A stretch of 21,274 nt of DNA from positions 1-21,274 of the forward strand of contig DHVL01000048.1 of NCBI GenBank assembly GCA_002412645.1. Reading direction: 5' to 3'. This stretch comes from Candidatus Dojkabacteria bacterium UBA5209. GTDB lineage: Bacteria > Patescibacteriota > Dojkabacteria > SC72. Below the pieces are notes generated by a model. That model was not told where the DNA came from and did no database searches. It worked only from the letters and a program-made list of their open reading frames with translations. Below are positions 7,307-14,842 of the stretch, in pieces. Both the position numbers and the translations under genes were made by a program. Each line of letters opens with the position of its first letter. Position 1 is the stretch's first letter.

Positions 7307-9778
7307 ATGAAATTACCAATTAGTAGTATAAAAGAATATACGAATTTAGATATACCTCTAGAGGAAATATTACACATCATTGCTACAAAGATAGGGGAGG
7401 TAGAAGGGTATTTATCATGGGAAGAAATGTATAAAGGAATATATATAGCAGAGATAATCAATAAGGAAGATCATCCTGATGCAGAAAAATTAGCAATATA
7501 TAAAATCACTTTAGGTAAGAAAGATGAAATACAGGTAGTAGCAGGAGATAAGACATTAGAAATTGGTGATAAAGTAGCATATATTCAACCCGGTAATATT
7601 GTACCCTCTACATACAAAACTTCTGAAGAGTTTGTCATTAAAGCAGTCAAGATGAGAGGCATACTCTCCAACGGTATGCTTTGCTCAGAAAGAGAATTAA
7701 ACATTGGACCAGATCATACTAAGGTATTGAAATTAGATAAAGGCTTAACAGTAGGAGAGACATTTGCTAAAGAGTATAACCTCAATGACACAGTAATAGA
7801 GATAGAGAATAAAGCATTAACTAATAGAGGAGACCTGTTTGGGATAATAGGTTTAGCAAGAGAGATATCAGCAGCAAAATCTAAACCCTTTACAAGCCCA
7901 GAGTGGTACAAAGGAGAAGGGGTTGGAGTTTCGAAAGAGAGTGATAAATATTCATTAGAGATATCAAACCAATCTCAAGCTCTCTGCCCAAGATATATTG
8001 GTATTGTTTTGGATAATGTTAAGGTTTCCCAATCACCTGTATGGCTTAAATCAATACTACTTAAATCTGGAATAAGGCCAATAAACTCAATTGTAGATAT
8101 AACAAACTACCTTTCCATCTTAGTAGGACAACCATTGCATGCTTTTGATTACGACAAGGTAGTAAAAAGAGATCCTAAGAGAAGTGATAAAGCACATATA
8201 ACAATTAGATTAGCTAAAGATGGAGAAACAATACAAACCTTAGATGACAACTTAGTTACATTAGATAGTAATACATTAGTGATTGCAGATAGTACAAATC
8301 CAATTGCAATAGCAGGTATCATTGGTGGTAAAGATACAGAGATAGATGAGAATACTCAAAGAGTAATACTAGAGTGTGCTAACTTTGATAGATTCAATGT
8401 TAGAAAAACCTCTATGTCCCTAGGTATATTCACAGATGCAGCTACTAGATTTACGAAAGCTCAAAATCCTAATCAATGTTTACCAGTAATACTGTATGCA
8501 TCACAATTAATAAATGAAATATCAAAAGGAGAGATAGCAAGTAAGATAGTGGATATATATCCAGAGTACATAGAGCAAAGAAAAATATCTCTTTCCATTA
8601 AAAAGCTAAATGCTCATCTTGGTACAAAGCTAACTAAAGAAGAGGTATTAACAATACTTAAGAATATTGAATATAAAGATATTGAAGAAGACAGTACAGA
8701 TGAATATATAACAGTATTAGTACCATCATTTAGAATGGATATAAATATTGCAGAGGATGTACACGAAGATATTGGAAGAATATACGGGTATGAGAATATT
8801 AAACCTGTATTACCTAAGAGAGAATTAACTGCAGGGAAGAAGAATAAAGTGTTAAGTATTAAATCCGAAATAAGGAATATATTAAGTAATAGTGGAGCAA
8901 ATGAGATAGATACATACAGTTTTGTAAGTATGGATTTAATAAAAAAGTCTGAACAAGATCCAAACTTAGCATACAGTATTAAGAATGCTCTCTCTCCAGA
9001 GCTCTCACTCATGAGAACATCTTTAATAACATCAATGCTCTCTAAAGCACAAGAGAATATACAGAGAAATATTCCAACATTCTGTATGTATGAGTTCAAT
9101 CTTGCTCACCAGAAGGGTAATATGGATAATTTTGAATTACCAAAAGAACAATGGAATATGTCTTTACTCTTTACAACAAAAGAAGATATTTTAGAAGGCA
9201 ACCCTTACTACCAAGTAAAAAGATATATGGAAAAGATATTCTCTACATTAAATATACTTAATATTGAATACCTACTTGTAAATACTACCTCTCAAGAGAA
9301 TCTCCCCGTATGGATAAAGAATATATTACCTACCTTTAATCCTAAATCTACTGCATATATTACACATAAAGGAGAAATCATAGGAGTAATAGGGGAGTTT
9401 AGTAAAACGGTAAAAGAGAATTTTAAATTACCAAACTTCACAGCGGGAGTAGAAATAGATATTGAGTATCTTTCAAAAGTAGAAAGAGAAAATAAAGTCG
9501 TATATGAAAGCTCTAAATATCCTTCAATAAATCAAGATGTGACATTACAACTACCAAGAAGAGTAGAGTATAAGCAAATAGAGAGAATAATTTTGGATAC
9601 GATTAATACAAGAGATAGATACGCTACTGTTGAGTGTTTAGATATATACAGCAAGGAAGACGAGAAAAGGAATATAACAGTAAGAATAGAGATAGAACAT
9701 CTAGAGAAAACTCTCAGTACAAAAGAGTTTAATAAGATTGTAAAAAAGATTCTTGTTAAAACTAGTAAGCTAGAGTAA
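7307..9778 (+). CDS. pheT: Phenylalanyl-tRNA synthetase beta subunit
   Basis: 823 aa, normal length. The beta subunit binds tRNA-Phe and edits mis-charged tyrosine. Domains in order: N-terminal helix, an OB-fold tRNA-binding domain (about 38-150, with HPDAEKLAIYKI and MRGILSNGMLCSE), the B3/B4 editing domain (GIRPINSIVDITNY, GQPLHAFDYDKV, IAIAGIIGGKDTEI), B5 (LNAHLGTKLTKEEV), a catalytic-like domain (DIGRIYGYENIKP, ALSPELSLMRTSL) and the C-terminal ferredoxin-like anticodon-binding domain (SKYPSINQDVTLQLPRRVEYKQ). It starts 1 nt after pheS with no Shine-Dalgarno, so translation is probably coupled. Its last 17 nt overlap the convergent penicillin-binding protein gene, and no terminator is visible between them. 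Confidence 0.96.
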   Translation: MKLPISSIKEYTNLDIPLEEILHIIATKIGEVEGYLSWEEMYKGIYIAEIINKEDHPDAEKLAIYKITLGKKDEIQVVAGDKTLEIGDKVAYIQPGNIVPSTYKTSEEFVIKAVKMRGILSNGMLCSERELNIGPDHTKVLKLDKGLTVGETFAKEYNLNDTVIEIENKALTNRGDLFGIIGLAREISAAKSKPFTSPEWYKGEGVGVSKESDKYSLEISNQSQALCPRYIGIVLDNVKVSQSPVWLKSILLKSGIRPINSIVDITNYLSILVGQPLHAFDYDKVVKRDPKRSDKAHITIRLAKDGETIQTLDDNLVTLDSNTLVIADSTNPIAIAGIIGGKDTEIDENTQRVILECANFDRFNVRKTSMSLGIFTDAATRFTKAQNPNQCLPVILYASQLINEISKGEIASKIVDIYPEYIEQRKISLSIKKLNAHLGTKLTKEEVLTILKNIEYKDIEEDSTDEYITVLVPSFRMDINIAEDVHEDIGRIYGYENIKPVLPKRELTAGKKNKVLSIKSEIRNILSNSGANEIDTYSFVSMDLIKKSEQDPNLAYSIKNALSPELSLMRTSLITSMLSKAQENIQRNIPTFCMYEFNLAHQKGNMDNFELPKEQWNMSLLFTTKEDILEGNPYYQVKRYMEKIFSTLNILNIEYLLVNTTSQENLPVWIKNILPTFNPKSTAYITHKGEIIGVIGEFSKTVKENFKLPNFTAGVEIDIEYLSKVERENKVVYESSKYPSINQDVTLQLPRRVEYKQIERIILDTINTRDRYATVECLDIYSKEDEKRNITVRIEIEHLEKTLSTKEFNKIVKKILVKTSKLE

Positions 9779-12725
9779 TAACAGGACTTTGATAAGAGCT
9801 GGAACCTGAAAATGCTCTTGCAAATACAGAGTAATTACCCCTTGATACAGAAGGTTCATATCCCCAAAGTACTGACCATCCACCAGTAGTAGATGAGTCT
9901 GTCAATGCTCTTGAGTAATTTCCCCCAATCTTAGAAACATAGAAATTAACATATGAAGCAGTAAGACCTTTAACTGATGCTTCTAATTTAACAGGGAAAG
10001 AAGATATTGTTGAATTATTAGCAGGTGATATCATAGAAACTTCTACTTCAGGAGCTGTCACCACAAATATTACACTCTTAGTTGCTGTCTTATCATACTT
10101 ATCTTTTGCAAAGACTGTTAAGGTATGATTACCCAAAGTAAGCGTCCCTATTGAATAGGTCAATGAGTACTGTCCATTTGTGTGAGAAGCAGAAGGAATA
10201 GGAGTACCATCTATTGATACTGTAAACTCCTTAAGAGATTCTAGATATCTAATATTACCCTTAATTTCCATATTACTGTTCTGTTTAAACTCTGCATTAG
10301 AGGTAGGTTTCTCTATCTCAACAATCGGTGCATTATTTGGACCCAAAGGAAGAGGACACTCTCCAGTAGCAGGCTTCTCAAATATGTATGCACTATTCTC
10401 TGTAGATGTTAGATAATTTTGATATGTTTCTCTTTGCTGTACATTCTCTAGTTTAAATGTCATATATACCTTGTCTTCAACCAGATTATACAGCCTCGCT
10501 AGTTCTAAGTTAGTTGGAATTAATCCATTTGATTTACAAATAGGAACAACCTCACGAGTATCTGTTTGAGGAGCCCTCCCAGCAATATATACTGTTGCCT
10601 CTTTCTCACAATTAACACCCTCTGCTGGCACTGCACCCGTATCCTTACATACCGCAGTAGAAAGTATTCCAGAAGGACGAGTAAATGTTTCTACTGGATA
10701 CCTATCAGCTACTCTATTTACAATACTGTGTGCAATAGGGAGGGGTAATGATACACCCCAAGCACCTGGTGTAACCGTATTATCATTATTCCCTGCCCAA
10801 ACACCAACTACAAGATTTTTGTGATACATAACAGTAGTTAAATCCTTAGGACCATCAGTTGTACCTGTTTTAAAACAAAGATTTACACCCTTAACTCTGC
10901 TATATGGTCCACCGATTCTATCCCCATGACCACCTAAATCACAGATAATGTAATTAACCAGATATATCTCCTTCTCATCTATAACCTGCTTACCATTGAA
11001 TTCTTCAACTTCTTTAAGTACCTCTCCTTTGGAGTCTTCAACCTTTAATACAGATACCGTATCATTTTTAACTCCCTCATTTGCAAATACACCAAATGCA
11101 GCAGTATGCTCGATAAGTTTCATCTCACCAGCACCCAAAGCTAATGCCAAGCCGTAATCAGCCTTGTTTTTAAGTGTAGTTATTCCCAACTTGTCTGTAA
11201 CCTGCAAAAGAGTCTCTACCCCTGCAAGCTGCAATGTATATGCAGAAGGTAAGTTTCTAGATCTACCTAAATTTTTTCTTGCTGTCCCTATACCCTCAAA
11301 AACCTTATCCCAGTTATCAGGTTTGTAATTACCAAAAGACATTCTGATATCAGGAGCTAATGTCCATGGACCATATCCTTTAGAGAATGCAGCTAAATAT
11401 GTATATGGCTTAGCAGAAGAACCTACCTGCCTATTACTCGTAGTCACATTAACATTACCATCTACCTTTGGGTTATCTACATTCCAGTAATCTACAGAAC
11501 CAACCATAGCAAGTACTTCTCCCGTATTAGGATCCATTACTACCGCAGCCCCGTTATTTACCTTGTAAGGCAAACCATTCTTAGCAATACCATTTCGAAC
11601 TTCTTCCTCTGCAATTTCCTGAATAGAGTAGTCAAGAGAGGTTGTAACTTTTAGACCACCTCTCTCTACACGATCTACACCAAACTCATCCTCTAATTGC
11701 TGTTTAACATAGAAGACAAAATGAGGAGCCTTAATATCTATCCTCTTACTTCTGTAAACAAGTTCTTCATTTTTTGCATCTTCAATTTGCTCTGATGTAA
11801 CACCTGTTAATTCTTTGTGCTTTAACATTTGATCTAGTACATATATTTGTCTAGATTTTGCCATATCAGGATTAGTACCAAACAAAGGAGAGTAGGTACC
11901 AGGACTTTGTATAAGGCCAGCAATAAGTGCACTCTCTGCAAGAGTTAACTCACTAACATCTTTACCAAAGTATGCGTTAGCAGCTGCCTGGAAGCCGTAG
12001 TTTACACCTCCTAAAGGAACCTCATTCATATACATCTGTAAAATCTCATCTTTAGTAAAAGTTTGTTCAACCTGCATAGTGATAAGAATCTCTTTAATCT
12101 TCCTAGAATATTTCTGTTCATATGCTTTCTCACCTAATACGTCATAAAGAATTGTTGTTTTAATCAACTGCTGTGAAATTGTACTAGCACCCCTAACAAT
12201 ACCACCAGCCCTTAAGTTCTCAACTGCAGACATAACAATACCAAGGTAATCCAATCCCTTGTGCTGATAGAATTCAATATCTTCTGCTGCAAGTAATGCC
12301 CATTTAGTATGCTCAGGTATCTTATCTATAGAAACAAACTCTCTGTTTTGATCACCATATACTGTATAAAGTAAAACCCCATTCCTATCAAAAATCTGAG
12401 TACTCTGATCTGAAGTTCTTTCAACCAATTTGTCTGGAGAAGGTAGTGAATTCTGTAAACTCTTAAGATATATACCGACACCAATAAGTGCAGCACAACC
12501 GATAAAGAATAAAACACCAGCACCGATATATAGAATCTTTTTAAATTTTGCCTTATCAAATCTTCCACTTAAAGAACTCCCACCAATTCCCTTTGGAGTT
12601 TTTCTTCTCAAATTCTTACTGTTGTATTTCTTAATCCTGTTGAAATTATTCAACGATCTCCTACTGCTTTTCCTTCTTGTACCTACCCTTTTTGATGATT
12701 TTGATACAGACATGGTGTATTTCAT
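9762..12725 (-). CDS. Class A penicillin-binding protein (PBP1A-type transglycosylase/transpeptidase)
   Basis: 987 aa. It polymerises glycan strands and cross-links peptides at the outer face of the membrane. A strongly basic cytoplasmic tail (about 1-63) precedes one membrane segment (about 64-87). The GT51 domain has AAEDIEFYQHKG (catalytic Glu148), GASTISQQLIK and EIL-x-MYMNEVPLGG. The transpeptidase domain has all three motifs: SSAK (Ser436-Lys439), SRN (489-491) and KTGT (619-622). After about residue 795 come two Ig-like beta domains, probably contacting the wall or surface. A second ATG at 12713 would remove four residues. It is divergent from hisS across a 126-nt region, with a perfect palindrome 16 bp before the start. 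The 3' end overlaps pheT by 17 nt. Confidence 0.95.
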   Translation of the reverse strand: MKYTMSVSKSSKRVGTRRKSSRRSLNNFNRIKKYNSKNLRRKTPKGIGGSSLSGRFDKAKFKKILYIGAGVLFFIGCAALIGVGIYLKSLQNSLPSPDKLVERTSDQSTQIFDRNGVLLYTVYGDQNREFVSIDKIPEHTKWALLAAEDIEFYQHKGLDYLGIVMSAVENLRAGGIVRGASTISQQLIKTTILYDVLGEKAYEQKYSRKIKEILITMQVEQTFTKDEILQMYMNEVPLGGVNYGFQAAANAYFGKDVSELTLAESALIAGLIQSPGTYSPLFGTNPDMAKSRQIYVLDQMLKHKELTGVTSEQIEDAKNEELVYRSKRIDIKAPHFVFYVKQQLEDEFGVDRVERGGLKVTTSLDYSIQEIAEEEVRNGIAKNGLPYKVNNGAAVVMDPNTGEVLAMVGSVDYWNVDNPKVDGNVNVTTSNRQVGSSAKPYTYLAAFSKGYGPWTLAPDIRMSFGNYKPDNWDKVFEGIGTARKNLGRSRNLPSAYTLQLAGVETLLQVTDKLGITTLKNKADYGLALALGAGEMKLIEHTAAFGVFANEGVKNDTVSVLKVEDSKGEVLKEVEEFNGKQVIDEKEIYLVNYIICDLGGHGDRIGGPYSRVKGVNLCFKTGTTDGPKDLTTVMYHKNLVVGVWAGNNDNTVTPGAWGVSLPLPIAHSIVNRVADRYPVETFTRPSGILSTAVCKDTGAVPAEGVNCEKEATVYIAGRAPQTDTREVVPICKSNGLIPTNLELARLYNLVEDKVYMTFKLENVQQRETYQNYLTSTENSAYIFEKPATGECPLPLGPNNAPIVEIEKPTSNAEFKQNSNMEIKGNIRYLESLKEFTVSIDGTPIPSASHTNGQYSLTYSIGTLTLGNHTLTVFAKDKYDKTATKSVIFVVTAPEVEVSMISPANNSTISSFPVKLEASVKGLTASYVNFYVSKIGGNYSRALTDSSTTGGWSVLWGYEPSVSRGNYSVFARAFSGSSSYQSPVITLAY

Positions 12726-12740
12726 AGAAATATATATTCT

Positions 12741-12756
12741 AGAGTAATATTACTCT
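12741..12756. promoter_or_regulatory. Perfect 16-bp palindrome, possible operator in the divergent pbp/hisS region
   Basis: AGAGTAATATTACTCT reads the same on both strands. It lies 16 bp from the pbp ATG and about 80 bp from the hisS -10. It has no loop, so it suits a dimeric DNA-binding protein better than an RNA hairpin. Confidence 0.45.
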
Positions 12757-12764
12757 CTAAATAT

Positions 12765-12770
12765 ATTATA
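12765..12770 (-). promoter_or_regulatory. Possible -10 hexamer of the penicillin-binding protein gene
   Basis: Read on the minus strand this is TATAAT, 39 nt upstream of the start codon. Transcription would begin near 12758, placing the palindrome at roughly +2 to +17. No convincing -35 at the right distance is visible. Confidence 0.35.
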
Positions 12771-12815
12771 TATACAAACAATATTCAACTTTTTAGTATC
12801 CATTAAAAACATATT

Positions 12816-12843
12816 TTGTTTAAAGGAATTAATAAGATATAAT
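12816..12843 (+). promoter_or_regulatory. Predicted sigma70-type promoter of hisS
   Basis: TTGTTT (12816-12821) and a perfect TATAAT (12838-12843) are separated by 16 nt. Only 8 nt lie between the -10 and the hisS ATG, so the mRNA should carry little or no 5' leader. Confidence 0.7.
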
Positions 12844-12851
12844 TAGAAATT

Positions 12852-14144
12852 ATGAATAAAAATAAACTATCTACACAACCATATAAAGGGACTACAGATA
12901 TGTATCCTGATAATTTAAGTAAGAGGGAATATCTCTTTAATATATGGAAAAAGGTTGCAAGAAAATTCGGATATGAGGAGTATGACACTCCTCTCATTGA
13001 AGACGCACAAATGTACAGAGTAAAGTCAGGAGATGAGATAGCTAATAAACAGCTATTCAATTTTATAGACAAAGGAGATAGAGAGGTAGCACTTAGACCA
13101 GAGATGACTCCATCATTAGCAAGAATAGTTGCTGCAAAGAAGAACGAACTTACATTCCCTCTGCGATGGTTTAATGTTGGAAGATTTTTTAGATATGAGA
13201 AACCTCAAAAAGGTAGAACTAGAGAATTCTATCAACTAAATATCGATCTTTTAGGAGTAGGTCCAGTACAACCTGAAATAGAGATAATTATGTTTGTAAT
13301 GGAAGTAATGAAAGAGCTCAAAGCTCCAGAGAATACCTATGAATTAAAAATAAATAGTAGAGAACTTTTTGATTACTTTGCAAAGTATATACTCGATATA
13401 GATTCACAGAAGAAAGATTTGTTAGCTAAAGCAGTAGACAACTACCTTAAAATGTCTAAGAAAGATTTCGAAGAATATTTGGAAGAGATAGGATTAGATA
13501 AGGAAGAAGTAGAGAAAACAATACAATATATAAATTGGGATATTACCAATTTAGAGAAGTTAAAAGATAAGTCTAAGGGTGCAAAAGAAATATTGCAAGT
13601 ATTAAAAATAGTCCAAGAATTAGGAATTAAACAGGTTAAATTTGCTCCTTACATAATGAGAGGATTAGCATACTACACAGGAGTAGTTGTTGAAATGTAT
13701 GACATCGGCAGTAAAGAAAATCCTAGAGCTCTGTTTGGTGGGGGTAGATACGACTCACTATTAGAAATATTCGGAAAAGAAAAAATAGAAGCCTTCGGTT
13801 TAGGTTGGGGAGATGTTACAACATTAGACTATCTTCAAACATACAACCTTTTACCTGAATACAAAGTAAATACAGAAGTCTTTATTACATTGATGGATGA
13901 ATCACTAATAAATGAAACTCTCTTATTATCACAATATCTTAGATCTAAAAATATTAATACAGAAGTACAACTTACCCCTATTAAACTTGCTAAACAGTTA
14001 AAATATGCGGATAAGAAACAGATCCCGTGGGTAGTAGTAATAGGGGAGGAAGAAATGAAAAAAGGTGTTGTACAACTAAAAGATATGGTAAGAAAAGAAA
14101 CTTTTGAAATTAAGAAAGAAGATATCATATACAAGGTAAAGTAA
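12852..14144 (+). CDS. hisS: Histidyl-tRNA synthetase
   Basis: 430 aa, typical for bacterial HisRS. It charges tRNA-His in a class II reaction. It opens with PYKGTTDMYPD, followed by motif 1, REVALRPEMTPSLARIV (family usually has LRPE), motif 2 WFNVGRFFRYEKPQKGRTRE, the HisRS-specific RGLAYYTGVVVEMYD loop, and motif 3 with GGGRYDSLLEIFG and AFGLGWG. The C-terminal alpha/beta anticodon-binding domain runs from about VNTEVFITLM to the end. The presence of this domain argues against a HisZ paralogue. It is divergent from the penicillin-binding protein gene, with its own close promoter and no Shine-Dalgarno. The response-regulator-like frame follows 41 nt downstream. Confidence 0.96.
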   Translation: MNKNKLSTQPYKGTTDMYPDNLSKREYLFNIWKKVARKFGYEEYDTPLIEDAQMYRVKSGDEIANKQLFNFIDKGDREVALRPEMTPSLARIVAAKKNELTFPLRWFNVGRFFRYEKPQKGRTREFYQLNIDLLGVGPVQPEIEIIMFVMEVMKELKAPENTYELKINSRELFDYFAKYILDIDSQKKDLLAKAVDNYLKMSKKDFEEYLEEIGLDKEEVEKTIQYINWDITNLEKLKDKSKGAKEILQVLKIVQELGIKQVKFAPYIMRGLAYYTGVVVEMYDIGSKENPRALFGGGRYDSLLEIFGKEKIEAFGLGWGDVTTLDYLQTYNLLPEYKVNTEVFITLMDESLINETLLLSQYLRSKNINTEVQLTPIKLAKQLKYADKKQIPWVVVIGEEEMKKGVVQLKDMVRKETFEIKKEDIIYKVK

Positions 14145-14173
14145 TATCAATATACTTTTTCTTGATTATTTTT

Positions 14174-14179
14174 TAATAT
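14174..14179 (+). promoter_or_regulatory. Possible -10 hexamer before the non-ATG response regulator gene
   Basis: TAATAT lies 6 nt before the ATT at 14186, so transcription would begin on or next to that codon. No clear -35 is seen; co-transcription with hisS is an alternative. Confidence 0.3.
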
Positions 14180-14185
14180 AACCAT

Positions 14186-14842
14186 ATTCAAAAATTTCTT
14201 CTATTAATAGAAAACCTTCCTGAGATAGAAAGGATCTCACTCCCATTTCCAACAGGTATTAAATGTATTAAGTGCAACAGTATATTAAAGGCATACCCAA
14301 TACTTAAGAATGAACACATTGATATTATCCTTCTCAACCTCCACACACATAACAAACTAATATTTAAATTCCTAAGATATATTGGGAATAACTTTCCTTC
14401 ACTCCCTACATTAGCGGTATTACCTTCCGACGATTTCCTAATTCAGAAGTATAAATCTAACGGTTTAACAGAGTATATTTTAAGGAGTAATGTAAAAACT
14501 CTCTGCTTAAAGTGTAAAATACGAAGATTACTTAATAAAGAAAGAGATGATACTGTTGAAGTTCTTTCTAAAAACGGTTTCTATGTAAATACTAAATTAC
14601 AAGAAATATATATACATGAGAAAAGAGTTCCACTGACTAATCTCGAATATCTTGTAATAAAATACCTAATACAGAGTAATAGTTACTGTACCACAGAAAG
14701 TTTACACAGGTATTTTGATCTTAAAATAAGTAAGAAGGCTCTAACAATGTTAATCTCAAGACTAAGAAGGAAGATAAGGCACAATACAGGATATACATTA
14801 ATAAAAAATAGGTATAAAAAAGGGTACTACATAGATACTTAG
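14186..14842 (+). CDS. Atypical OmpR-family response regulator, no canonical start codon
   Basis: The frame has no stop from 14177 to TAG at 14840-14842, yet contains no ATG, GTG or TTG before Met188. From ATT (14186) it encodes 218 residues. The N-terminal half keeps a receiver-like outline: KFLLLIEN where ilivED is expected, IDIILLNLH for DLIILDLxLP, and LTEYILRS for GADDYLxKP. The phospho-acceptor Asp is Asn51, the Thr is lost and the Lys is Arg100. The C-terminal half (about 123-217) is a winged helix of the Trans_reg_C type: VPLTNLEYLVIKYLI, recognition helix KKALTMLISRLRRKI, wing ending KKGYYI. It is probably a phosphorylation-independent DNA-binding regulator; the target is unknown and no sensor kinase is nearby. 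It overlaps convergent mutS by 4 nt. A recent pseudogene with a lost start is the alternative. Confidence 0.72.
   Translation: MQKFLLLIENLPEIERISLPFPTGIKCIKCNSILKAYPILKNEHIDIILLNLHTHNKLIFKFLRYIGNNFPSLPTLAVLPSDDFLIQKYKSNGLTEYILRSNVKTLCLKCKIRRLLNKERDDTVEVLSKNGFYVNTKLQEIYIHEKRVPLTNLEYLVIKYLIQSNSYCTTESLHRYFDLKISKKALTMLISRLRRKIRHNTGYTLIKNRYKKGYYIDT

Noticed and set aside
8614..9099. 161-codon minus-strand frame inside pheT, and similar long antisense frames in thrS, mutS and the PEP-synthase-like gene
   Set aside because: These lie opposite clearly conserved genes, have hydrophobic low-information translations and show no family motifs; they are shadow frames.
12430..12747. 105-codon plus-strand frame opposite the N-terminus of the penicillin-binding protein
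   Set aside because: It is the antisense of the basic tail and membrane segment, which gives a spurious hydrophobic translation.
12852..14144. HisZ (regulatory paralogue of HisRS)
   Set aside because: The C-terminal anticodon-binding domain and catalytic motifs are all present, as expected for a true HisRS.
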